Assembly: GCF_036327755.1 (NCBI RefSeq) | Contig: NZ_CP109596.1 | Span: forward strand, 5,456,001 to 5,520,000 | Direction of reading: 5' to 3' | Source of the DNA: Nocardia sp. NBC_01503 | Lineage (GTDB): Bacteria; Actinomycetota; Actinomycetes; Mycobacteriales; Mycobacteriaceae | DNA length: 64,000 nt | Part shown: in pieces, positions 8,112-14,392 of the stretch | Layout: each line of letters opens with the position of its first letter | Numbering within the stretch: the stretch's first letter is position 1 | Notes under the pieces: model-generated | What the model was told of the DNA's origin: nothing | What the model saw: the letters and a program-made list of their open reading frames with translations, nothing else | The model's database searches: none | Position numbers and translations under genes: made by a program

Positions 8112-8304
8112 GAAACCGATGAGCCAGCGCACGCAACTGAGGCTCGGGCGGGAAATCCAGGAACAGTACGACCGGGGTGCAAGCTGGGCGGTGATCGCCA
8201 CCGACTACGACTTGTCGCAGTGGAAGGCGAAGAAGCTGGCCAAGCTCTATCGGGACGACTGTGATCGGAGAGCCCACCTGAATCAGTTGACCTTGTTCGG
8301 CTGA
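8098..8304 (+). CDS. Small helix-turn-helix-like protein ending the element operon
   Basis: The 68-residue basic protein (MPTAKKPMSQRTQL...) contains a likely helix-turn-helix: GASWAVIATDYDLSQWKAKKLAKLY. It may be a small DNA-binding regulator. The ATG at 8098, with CGAGG ten bases upstream, is preferred over an in-frame GTG at 8089. The gene is followed within 31 bases by a strong hairpin terminator, so it is the last gene of the long forward transcript. Confidence 0.5.
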   Translation: MPTAKKPMSQRTQLRLGREIQEQYDRGASWAVIATDYDLSQWKAKKLAKLYRDDCDRRAHLNQLTLFG

Positions 8305-8334
8305 CCATCACCCACAACTGAATATCAAGAGAAA

Positions 8335-8373
8335 GCGGAGTCCGCGCCTGTCACTAGCAGGCACGGGCTCCGC
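8335..8373 (+). terminator. Strong hairpin terminator of the element operon
   Basis: Two 16-base arms (8335-8350 and 8358-8373) pair completely, with two G-U wobbles, around a 7-base loop (TCACTAG). CCTATTGTTCT follows. The position right after the last forward gene fits an intrinsic terminator. Confidence 0.8.
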
Positions 8374-8624
8374 CCTATTGTTCTACCAGCCTTTGCCCAC
8401 AGATTGGCGTAGCGGCAGCAGGTGTGAGCTTGGCCGGTACACCTTCCAGCTCGCCATGCCGAGCGCGAACTGACAGCGCAGCGGCGGCAAGGACACGGCC
8501 CAAGGTGTTCAAACTGATCTATCCGAAACTGGAAGTGGCGAAACCGCAGAACCTCATCCAGCTTGAGAAGAACGCGAATGCGCTGGTGGAGCAACGGCAA
8601 CGAGCCCGGCAACGAGCTGGCTGG
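8374..8624. other. Gap between the operon terminator and the lipoprotein gene
   Basis: No convincing gene is seen here. One forward frame at about 8503-8610 reads like protein (KVFKLIYPKLEVAKPQ and IQLEKNANALVEQ) but has no sound start and runs antisense into the lipoprotein gene. It could be a decayed remnant. Confidence 0.3.
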
Positions 8625-8993
8625 TCACGCCAGCGCTTCCTCCGCGGTGAGGAACGCTTTGGATTCCAGCACGGTCAGACTGGTTCCGGCGGCCGCGAAG
8701 CTGGTCCGGAACCAGAGGCGGGAGTTCTTCCCGGAATTGATGACCTCGGCCCACATAACCACCACGAGGTCGTTTGGATAAAGCGGCGGTCCGTATTGAA
8801 TGATAGACATCCCTCGGTCGGTCGCGTGCTGCCTGATATATCGCTGCGCGATCGTGTTCATTGCCTGACGAGAAGGCTCCGGCGTCGCGGCGCTTGTCGT
8901 GACAGTGCTAGTCGGTTCTGGCGATTTGCCGCATCCGGTGATCACCACTGCGGCCGTCAGGATGGCGAGCGCGAAAAGAGCGCATCTGCGCAT
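8625..8993 (-). CDS. Small secreted lipoprotein
   Basis: The protein opens MRRCALFALAILTAAVVITGC: a basic n-region, a hydrophobic core and the lipobox VITGC, so it should be lipidated and anchored outside the membrane. The mature part is about 100 residues with no recognised domain (pairs such as LVVVMWAEVIN and SRLWFRTSFAAAG). An ATG five codons upstream (9008) is also possible. I prefer 8993 because a GGGAA lies eight bases before it and the signal peptide is then standard. It faces the element operon. Lipoproteins on conjugative elements often act in entry exclusion; that is only a possibility here. Confidence 0.6.
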   Translation of the reverse strand: MRRCALFALAILTAAVVITGCGKSPEPTSTVTTSAATPEPSRQAMNTIAQRYIRQHATDRGMSIIQYGPPLYPNDLVVVMWAEVINSGKNSRLWFRTSFAAAGTSLTVLESKAFLTAEEALA

Positions 8994-9260
8994 GTGAATA
9001 TTTCCCATCGATACCAGGCGTCGTCCTGCGTCGGCCGCCTGCGTAGTCGATGACGGTACTCGTCTCGGCTTTCCCCTGGTAGGGCCTATTGTGACAAATG
9101 AATGGAGGTGGGGCCGTGGCTAGTAGCGGTGTCGAGCCCACCGTCGGTTACGTGAGCTTCAGGCGGATGCATCATCGATCCGATGCCGGATCGATGAACC
9201 GTTCAACAGACCAGTCGCAAGCTCAGCCTTGCAGCGAACGCCAGCGATTAGCACGGTAGC

Positions 9261-9451
9261 GGGGTGGGGCGCGTGGAGAGTGCGGGCAGGCCCCGCCTGC
9301 CCGGCACCAGCTGCCCGCGTCGGCGCCGCAGAATCTCGAGCCGAGGAGGAATTTCCCGATCCCCGGGCCGTCACAGCGACCGCGGGCCGGACGGGGAAAT
9401 TCGTCCTCGGTGAAGAGGGGCGGCGCCGGATACCATCACGCGCCCCACCCC
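9261..9451. repeat. Palindromic unit, copy 1 (70-bp core at 9341-9410)
   Basis: The core runs from CCGAGGAGGAATTTCCCG to GGGGAAATTCGTCCTCGG, so its ends are near-perfect inverted repeats. It is enclosed by a further perfect 14-base inverted repeat (GGGGTGGGGCGCGT at 9261-9274 and its complement at 9438-9451). A second core with the same ends lies in opposite orientation at 10085-10153. It looks like a small REP- or MITE-type unit, or one arm of an origin. Confidence 0.7.
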
Positions 9452-9518
9452 ACCCCGGACGTGACAGGCCCTCGAAACCTGTGCCGGACACCGGGATCGG
9501 CCAAACTCCAGCAATCGA

Positions 9519-9653
9519 AAAACGGGGATGAAACTCGCATAAAACGTGTGTGGAACTCGATACGTGAGCGACGAAACGCGGGTGAAACTCACGACATCGA
9601 GAAAAAACGTGGGTAAAACGCGAGAGATCAGTATCCACGTTCTACCCACGTTT
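9519..9653. repeat. Iteron-like repeats
   Basis: Four direct repeats of about 19 bases start at 9519, 9541, 9573 and 9604, with the approximate consensus RAAACGNGKRTRRAACTCG; a fifth, inverted copy lies at 9635-9653. Spacing is 22, 32 and 31 bases, close to two or three helical turns. Such arrays are typical binding sites of plasmid replication initiators. No initiator gene is visible in the window, so the function is inferred. Confidence 0.6.
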
Positions 9654-9656
9654 GAA

Positions 9657-9783
9657 CCCCCGCCCCGCCTCCTGACCTGCGGTTTCGGGGTTGGCTCTCA
9701 CAGATCACCAAATACACCCATCAATGTGTATTTGGTGATCTGTGAGAGCCATAGTTAATTTTCAGAAGGAGGCGGGGCGGGGG
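9657..9783. repeat. Nested perfect palindrome with adjoining purine run
   Basis: An outer 17-base inverted repeat (9657-9673 with 9767-9783) surrounds a perfect 25-base-arm palindrome (9693-9717 with 9726-9750, 8-base loop CCATCAAT). Both have nearly the same centre, about 9720-9721. A 28-base all-purine run (9779-9806) begins inside the right outer arm. The inner stem is AT-richer than its surroundings and would extrude as a long hairpin. Origins, transfer sites and some terminators look like this. Confidence 0.75.
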
Positions 9784-9852
9784 AAAGAAGAAGAGAAAGA
9801 AGAAGATTCAGTAAGAGAAGTAAGTAAGTTGAGTTGGGTAATGAGCGTTGCA

Positions 9853-9921
9853 GTTGGGTGCGTGGTTGCGTTCGGTAACGAGGGGTGCGTACGTGGCGGT
9901 TGAGTGCGTGGTGGCGTCCGG
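9853..9921 (+). repeat. Two imperfect 23-bp direct repeats
   Basis: Segments 9853-9875 and 9899-9921 match at 20 of 23 positions (core GTGCGTGGTKGCGTYCGG) with an offset of 46 bases. They lie on the other side of the central palindrome from the iteron-like repeats. Confidence 0.45.
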
Positions 9922-10084
9922 CACGCTGGCGCGGTGGTGACGTCCGGAGGGGCCGGTTGCGCGGGGGTGGCTGTGCCCGGTGCAGATAGTCGCGGGCGAT
10001 AGTCCGGCGAGTGGGCCGGAGTGCGTTGCGCTGCGGGGGATTCCCTGGGTGCGCGCCGCATTGTACGGGCGCCGCCCCTCCCGC

Positions 10085-10153
10085 CCGAGGACGAATTTCC
10101 CCGTCCGGTCCGTGATTTCAGTGGCGGAGTGTCGACGGGAAATTCCTCCTCGG
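10085..10153. repeat. Palindromic unit, copy 2 (inverted relative to copy 1)
   Basis: Read on the minus strand this 69-base core begins with the same 18 bases and ends with the same 24 bases as the core at 9341-9410; only the middle differs. Similarity continues outside the core (GAGGGGCGGCGCC on one side, CAGG-rich palindromes on the other). The two copies flank the iteron and palindrome region almost symmetrically. Confidence 0.7.
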
Positions 10154-10264
10154 CCCGGAGCCTCTGCGACGCCCCCGGCAGGCGGTGAGGGCAGGCGCAG
10201 GGCCTGCCCCGACAGAGCGCGGCGCGCGCCCAGGGAATCCACGCTCGGTCGGGACTCCACACCG

Positions 10265-10317
10265 TTGACACGTACGTGTCAAAGCTGTTGCGCGGCAGGT
10301 TGACACGTACGTGTCAA
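10265..10317. promoter_or_regulatory. Tandem pair of an 18-bp perfect palindrome
   Basis: TTGACACGTACGTGTCAA occurs twice, at 10265-10282 and 10300-10317, 35 bases apart, and ends 25 bases before the ATG of the SprT-like gene. Each copy includes a TTGACA that could be a -35 box. The pair is a likely repressor operator for that gene; a partition-type site is an alternative. Confidence 0.65.
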
Positions 10318-10342
10318 AGACACTGCGGAAGGACCGGAGAGC

Positions 10343-10978
10343 ATGACCGACTCCGACACCATCACCGGACTACTCGTCACCGCCCTCGAAAACGCGTGGG
10401 CGGCAATCCGTTCACACCATCCCGATGTCCCCAACGTGGTGCTTACCGTGGGGTCCGGATCGGTCGGCGGTAGTGAGCTCACGCTCGGGCACTTCGCCCC
10501 GGATCGATGGGTCCGCGGTGAGTACGAACTCCATGAGCTGTTCATCGGCGGTGAGGGACTCCAGCGGGGCGCAATCGATGTACTCGGGACACTGCTGCAC
10601 GAGGCCGCCCACGGCACCGCGGTCACGCGCGGAATCAAAGACACCAGCCGCCAGGGCCGCTGGCACAACGAGCGATACCGCACCCTCGGCGAGGAACTAG
10701 GGCTCCTCCTCGCACAGCACCCGAAGATCGGATGGTCGGTCACGACGGTGCCGGACTCGACGCGAGACCAGTACCGAGATGAGCTGAATGAGTTGGCCTT
10801 CGCCTTGGTGGCGTACCGGCGCCGAGAGCCGGACCGACGCGGCGGACGCAAGTCCAGCAACAATGGCCTGTCGGCGGAATGCGACTGCGGCCGGAAGATC
10901 CGCGTGTCGCGCACTGTCTATCAAGGGCCGCCGATCCTCTGCGAGGGATGCGGAGGTGTGTTCGGCGTGGACCCTTGA
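10343..10978 (+). CDS. SprT-like zinc metallopeptidase-domain protein
   Basis: The 211-residue protein has the zinc-binding HEAAH (residues 86-90) in LLHEAAHGTA, a later basic segment, and a C-terminal zinc ribbon (CDCG ... CEGCGG at about 177-203), the layout of SprT/Spartan-type proteins. The family includes proteases that remove proteins crosslinked to DNA; small actinobacterial members on plasmids are not characterised. AAGGACCGGAGAGC precedes the ATG. The tandem palindromes upstream suggest its own tight control, separate from the long operon. It is the last gene before the tRNA cluster. Confidence 0.75.
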   Translation: MTDSDTITGLLVTALENAWAAIRSHHPDVPNVVLTVGSGSVGGSELTLGHFAPDRWVRGEYELHELFIGGEGLQRGAIDVLGTLLHEAAHGTAVTRGIKDTSRQGRWHNERYRTLGEELGLLLAQHPKIGWSVTTVPDSTRDQYRDELNELAFALVAYRRREPDRRGGRKSSNNGLSAECDCGRKIRVSRTVYQGPPILCEGCGGVFGVDP

Positions 10979-11016
10979 TCAACCGGTCAGGTCACAAGTA
11001 GGTCAGAACAGCAGAA

Positions 11017-11038
11017 AGGCCCGGCGGAAACCGGGCCT
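11017..11038. terminator. Hairpin between the SprT-like gene and the tRNA cluster
   Basis: Arms AGGCCCGG (11017-11024) and CCGGGCCT (11031-11038) pair around CGGAAA. It can end both the forward SprT-like transcript and the minus-strand tRNA transcript. There is no long U run. Confidence 0.55.
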
Positions 11039-11056
11039 GATCTGGTCGAACGTTGG

Positions 11057-11128
11057 TGCGCGATACTGGGATTGAACCAGTGACCTCTTCCGTGTCAGGG
11101 AAGCGCTCTCCCGCTGAGCTAATCGCGC
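11057..11128 (-). tRNA. tRNA-Val (GAC)
   Basis: On the minus strand the acceptor GCGCGAT pairs with ATCGCGC, the D arm has CTCAGCGGGAGAGC, the anticodon stem-loop is CTTCCCTGACACGGAAG with anticodon GAC, and the T arm has GGTTCAATCC. CCA is not encoded. Its 3' end faces the mobile element. Confidence 0.95.
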
Positions 11129-11155
11129 GGGTCTTTTGTCTCTTCAATAAAGAAG

Positions 11156-11226
11156 AGGCGGCGACGGGAATCGAACCCGTGTGCACGGCTTTGCAGGCCG
11201 TTGCCTCACCACTCGGCCACACCGCC
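11156..11226 (-). tRNA. tRNA-Cys (GCA)
   Basis: On the minus strand the acceptor GGCGGTG pairs with CGCCGCC (one G-U). The anticodon loop sits in CGGCCTGCAAAGCCG with GCA, and the T loop is GGGTTCGATTCCC. It lies between tRNA-Gly and tRNA-Val in one transcript. Confidence 0.95.
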
Positions 11227-11249
11227 AAGCAGGCCGTGTTGGCCTCTCG

Positions 11250-11322
11250 AGCGGATGACGGGATTCGAACCCGCGACCCTCACCTTGGCAAGGTGATGCG
11301 CTACCAGCTGCGCTACATCCGC
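11250..11322 (-). tRNA. tRNA-Gly (GCC)
   Basis: On the minus strand the acceptor GCGGATG pairs with CATCCGC, the anticodon arm CACCTTGCCAAGGTG has GCC, and the T arm has GGGTTCGAATCCC. It is the first gene of the Gly-Cys-Val transcript. Confidence 0.95.
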
Positions 11323-11368
11323 ATTCTGTCTCCCGGGGCCCTGCAGGGCGTCCGGCTGACGAGAGAGA

Positions 11369-11398
11369 ACATTAGCCGACCATCCGTGCAGGTAACAA
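11369..11398 (-). promoter_or_regulatory. Promoter of the tRNA-Gly-Cys-Val transcript
   Basis: On the minus strand TTGTTA (11398-11393) and TAATGT (11374-11369) are separated by 18 bases, followed by TCTCTCTCG. Nearly the same 15-base stretch follows the -10 of the tRNA-Val(CAC) gene, which supports both assignments. Confidence 0.6.
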
Positions 11399-11652
11399 AT
11401 CGCCTGGTTAACAGGGGTAAATATGAACTACACCCCTGTAGTTCGGAACCACCCGGTGAACGTTCAGCAGCGTGCGCCCCGGATTCCCGCTCCCCGCCCT
11501 CCCCTCGATCCGCGAGCGTGCACCCACGGCGGCCTCCCTGGGCGTGTCGCCGCCCTGAGTGCACACTCGCCACTCTTCCTTCGGCCGCCGCCACTCCACC
11601 CCCACGCCGATCCCCCCGTCGCACGGCGTTTTTACGCCGTTGTCCACGCGAT
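11399..11652. other. Spacer between the two divergent tRNA promoters
   Basis: No gene is seen. The only structure noted is the inverted repeat GAACTAC-ACCCCT-GTAGTTC at 11425-11444. Confidence 0.4.
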
Positions 11653-11683
11653 TTGGTGTGTCACGGGTGGTGCGTGTTAATGT
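11653..11683 (+). promoter_or_regulatory. Promoter of tRNA-Val(CAC)
   Basis: TTGGTG (11653-11658) and TAATGT (11678-11683) form a -35/-10 pair with 19 bases between them. TAATGTTCTTTCTCG (11678-11692) differs at one position from the matching stretch at the opposite tRNA promoter. Confidence 0.5.
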
Positions 11684-11731
11684 TCTTTCTCGTTCGGACC
11701 GGCACGAAAACGCCGGGTCAAACACCCGCAC

Positions 11732-11803
11732 GGTCTCATAGCTCAGCGGGAGAGCACTCGCCTCACACGCGAGGGGTCGCTGGTTCGATCCCAGCTGGGA
11801 CCA
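11732..11803 (+). tRNA. tRNA-Val (CAC)
   Basis: The acceptor GGTCTCA pairs with TGGGACC (one G-U), the D arm is CTCAGCGGGAGAGC, the anticodon stem-loop CTCGCCTCACACGCGAG has CAC, and the T arm has GGTTCGATCC. CCA is encoded directly after the discriminator base (11804-11806). A terminator follows. Confidence 0.95.
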
Positions 11804-11808
11804 CCATG

Positions 11809-11860
11809 AGGGGCTTATTCAAACCAGCGTTCGCTCGCTGATCTGGGTAAGCCCCTTTCG
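11809..11860 (+). terminator. Terminator of tRNA-Val(CAC)
   Basis: Arms AGGGGCTTA (11809-11817) and TAAGCCCCT (11848-11856) pair, with a smaller CAGCG/CGCTG hairpin inside, and TTTCGG follows. Nothing convincing is seen from here to the deacetylase start at 12116. Confidence 0.75.
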
Positions 11861-12115
11861 GCTTCCTGCGATATGAGCGGCCGTGCAGCCCGACCGGCCT
11901 GAGGGAGATCCGCAAATACCGAACCCTTCTCGTCGGCCATCCGCAGCTTGATCGAGTCCTGGTGGTCGTCGCTGTAGAAGGTCTCGTTCAGGAGACGGCG
12001 TGCTTCAGGGCCAGCATTGCGGCGGCTGGGTGCCTTCAGTTGCCGGTAACTGGCCGGCTCGCATGGCCTTCAATAGCCGGACTGAGAGGTAACGGCATTC
12101 AGGCAAGATGGACGG

Positions 12116-12910
12116 GTGCTGACAATCGTCTTCCTCCACGCTCACCCCGACGACGAGAGTTCTCAGACCTCCGGATCGATGGCCCGCGCCGCCAAGGAGG
12201 GTCATCGCGTGGTAGTCGTCTACGGGACCAACGGCGACCATGGCGAAATCCCCGACGATCTGGCGCCCGGTGAGACGCTGATCGACCGCCGCCGCAAGGA
12301 AGCCGACACGTCGGCCGAGGCAACCGGCACCGAGCGCGTCGCTTGGCTGGGCTACGCCGATTCCGGTATGACCGGATGGCAGCAGAACGACGACCCCGAG
12401 TCCTTTCACCGGGCCGATCTCGACGAGGCGGCCTTGCGTCTGGTCCGAATTCTCGATGAGGAGAACGCGGATATTTTGGTCGGCTACGACTGGCACGGCG
12501 GGTACGGCCACCCTGACCACATCAAGGTGCACCATGTCGCGCATCGAGCCGCCGAACTCGCGGCCCGACCGCCACGCCTGCTGGAGGCGACGATGAATCG
12601 CGACCGGATGCGTCAGTGGTACACCCTCGTCGTCGCAGCCGGCCAGGACCCCGGGTTCGATCCGGACGGCCCGATGGATGACGGAAACCCTTTGGGCACA
12701 CCGGAAGCCGACATTCACTGGCAGGTGGACGTCTCCGATTTCATCGCTCAGCGACGCGCTGCGATGCAGGCGCACGCCAGTCAGGCGACCGACATCGGGT
12801 CCTTCATGGCGATGCCGCCGGAAATTTTCGCTGCGGTATTCGGCGCGGAATTTTACATCGAACCTGGTAGGCCGCCAGGAATGGTCGAGCGCTGGTTCCT
12901 CGACGTATGA
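12116..12910 (+). CDS. PIG-L family N-acetylglucosaminyl-type deacetylase
   Basis: The 264-residue protein opens with the family signature HAHPDDE (residues 8-14), in which His-10, Asp-12 and Asp-13 serve zinc binding and catalysis. It has the later metal-ligand segment YGHPDHIKVHH at about 127-137. PIG-L/LmbE enzymes remove N-acetyl groups from GlcNAc-type substrates; mycothiol-pathway MshB and Mca belong here. The length is close to Mca and MshB, but I cannot tell which substrate it uses. The start is GTG. It stands alone between the tRNA-Val terminator and a degenerate region. Confidence 0.8.
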   Translation: MLTIVFLHAHPDDESSQTSGSMARAAKEGHRVVVVYGTNGDHGEIPDDLAPGETLIDRRRKEADTSAEATGTERVAWLGYADSGMTGWQQNDDPESFHRADLDEAALRLVRILDEENADILVGYDWHGGYGHPDHIKVHHVAHRAAELAARPPRLLEATMNRDRMRQWYTLVVAAGQDPGFDPDGPMDDGNPLGTPEADIHWQVDVSDFIAQRRAAMQAHASQATDIGSFMAMPPEIFAAVFGAEFYIEPGRPPGMVERWFLDV

Positions 12911-13103
12911 AGCCCACGGGCGTTGGGGCAGCTGTATCACCGAGCGTCGGTTTCAGAATCCCGCAGGTAGAGGTGGCAGGGTCCTTGGCCGCCTCCGGAC
13001 CAGTTGCGGAGGGCGTTCAGGTCTTACGTCGCGAACCGTTTCCAGCGGGGATCAGTCATCATGGGCGCCAGCGGTTTGAATAACGTCCAGCTGGGACCAC
13101 TGG
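12911..13103. other. Gap after the deacetylase gene
   Basis: No sound gene is seen in 12911-13103. The wider gene-poor stretch 12911-13554 otherwise holds a hairpin and a peptidase remnant, listed separately, and 13422-13554 as the leader of the next gene. Confidence 0.3.
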
Positions 13104-13136
13104 AACAGTCGGTACACCTAAGGTGCACTGACTGTT
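13104..13136. terminator. Hairpin terminator-like inverted repeat
   Basis: Arms 13104-13118 and 13122-13136 match at 13 of 15 positions around a 3-base loop and run into TTTT. It may end the deacetylase transcript or the remnant gene on the minus strand. Confidence 0.5.
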
Positions 13137-13239
13137 TTGCGTTGTGTATGGACATCCGCTGGTGTCGAGAGGCTCAGTACTCGGTCTGCCGAAGACGGAT
13201 TTCTCGCCGGCTGTGCAACCTGCGGTTTCACCGGTCGGT

Positions 13240-13421
13240 TGGTATTCGCGCTCGGTGGGCACGGCGTTGGTGGACGACCAGGTCATGCAGACGGTGATCT
13301 GTTTGCTGTCGCCGAGGTAGAGGCCGACGTGGTGGACGTTGTCAGGGGTGCCGTAGAGGGCCAGATCGCCTTGCCCGAGCGCGATTTTGTTCGCATGGTG
13401 ACGCAATCCGTTGCAAACCAA
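13240..13421 (-). pseudogene. Remnant of an NlpC/P60 cell-wall peptidase
   Basis: On the minus strand the frame reads ALGQGDLALYGTPDNVHHVGLYLGD, matching the His-containing core of NlpC/P60 peptidoglycan endopeptidases (GDLxFYGTP...HHVGxYxG). The catalytic Cys part upstream is missing and the frame runs into unrelated sequence downstream, so only a fragment remains. It lies in a 640-base gene-poor stretch next to the tRNA and element border, where gene decay is common. Confidence 0.55.
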
Positions 13422-13554
13422 CTGGTTTAGAAGTTGCGCACTCCCGAATCTTGGTGTGGGTTCGACTATTCGGCGATAGGATTGTGTGACGCATCGGGGT
13501 TTGCGGTCCGAGAACTATTATCAGTTTGATGTGTTACGCAACTAGGAGTGGGCC

Positions 13555-14391
13555 GTGTCCGCCGCCAGTCGCCGTCACCCGCCGCCAGTTCCCTCGAACC
13601 GTCGAGAACGCTTCAAGCGCTGGTGGGGCAGGGCCAGGCCAGGTGAGCAGCTAGCTGCAGTAGTGGCGATGGTAGTCAGTGTATTCGGTGTTATCGGAGC
13701 ACTCATCGCCGTTTTGATACCCATGGCTATCAACTCGGCCAAGGACAGTGGATCGGGATACACGATCCGAGTGTTCACAAATCCGGCAGATGCCCAGTTT
13801 GGGCGAAACTACGTCACGGGGCTCGACTACATTTTCCCCGCAGGGACACTCGCGACGATTTCCGGAGCGCCGGAAAAAGATTGTGATGGTGCCTACGAGT
13901 GGGCGCACAAGAACGGCGGTGTCGATGTCGGAAACACGGTGGCCGCGTTCATAATTGCCGCTCAATCCAAAACCGTCATCGTAGATACCGGACGAATCGT
14001 CATCGACAGGGTTGTGCCCATGCCGCGTGCGGTCGATCTGCTCAGTTGTGCCGAGGGCGGACCGATCGCCGACCAGATCCTGACCATCGACCTCGATGAG
14101 CGCAAGGCCGAACTCACCAGCCCCAAGGATCCGAATGATCCTTCCTCCAAGACTGCGGCCTACCCCTTCTCTCTCCTCATCGAACCGGGCAAGGCCGACC
14201 GTATCTATATGGCGGCGTCGACCAGCAAGTCGTATGTGGAATGGCATCTGGAACTGGTAATGGAGGTCGCAGGGAAGCCTGTGACGCGGCGAATTGACAA
14301 CAATGGCCAGCCTTTCGCCACCGCGCCGATGCAGGAGTTGGCTTCCACGCCGTACATCTGGTCGGATGGAAAGATCAAGAGGGGGAGCTGA
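13555..14391 (+). CDS. Membrane-anchored unknown protein
   Basis: The 278-residue protein has a basic, Pro-rich N-terminus, one membrane segment at about 34-60 and a long outer part with two cysteines (KDCDGAYEW and LLSCAEGG) and beta-rich stretches. No family is recognised. The start is GTG. The gene ends two bases before a lipoprotein gene that starts with TTG, and the ribosome site of that gene lies inside this one, so the two products are probably made together and may interact outside the membrane. Confidence 0.55.
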   Translation: MSAASRRHPPPVPSNRRERFKRWWGRARPGEQLAAVVAMVVSVFGVIGALIAVLIPMAINSAKDSGSGYTIRVFTNPADAQFGRNYVTGLDYIFPAGTLATISGAPEKDCDGAYEWAHKNGGVDVGNTVAAFIIAAQSKTVIVDTGRIVIDRVVPMPRAVDLLSCAEGGPIADQILTIDLDERKAELTSPKDPNDPSSKTAAYPFSLLIEPGKADRIYMAASTSKSYVEWHLELVMEVAGKPVTRRIDNNGQPFATAPMQELASTPYIWSDGKIKRGS

Positions 14392-14392
14392 A

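Larger units (their letters stand above)
1..11056. mobile_element. Integrated plasmid/conjugative-type element, right part; left end outside the window
   Basis: This stretch differs from the rest of the window. It is a long run of coupled forward genes for plasmid-type functions (replication-relaxation-like protein, FtsK/TraB-like ATPase, DUF2637-type membrane protein, SSB, SprT-like protein) and many small unknown proteins. A repeat-rich gene-free segment and a tandem operator pair follow. It stops at the 3' end of a minus-strand tRNA-Val gene, the usual position for tyrosine-integrase attachment. No integrase, relaxase or replication initiator is visible, so they would lie to the left or be absent. 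The element call and its right border are inferences. Confidence 0.6.

Noticed and set aside
8503..8610. Protein-like forward frame with Lys-rich helix
   Set aside because: No start or ribosome site, and it continues antisense through the lipoprotein gene; kept only as a possible relic.
9159..9638. Long minus-strand open frame (159 codons) across the iteron-like repeats
   Set aside because: Its apparent repeated FHPRF pattern is only the translation of the DNA repeats; composition is not protein-like and there is no ribosome site.
9762..10271. Minus-strand open frame of 169 codons beside the central palindrome
   Set aside because: It consists of translated purine run and repeats, with a low-complexity Ser/Thr/Pro product. 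Not a gene.
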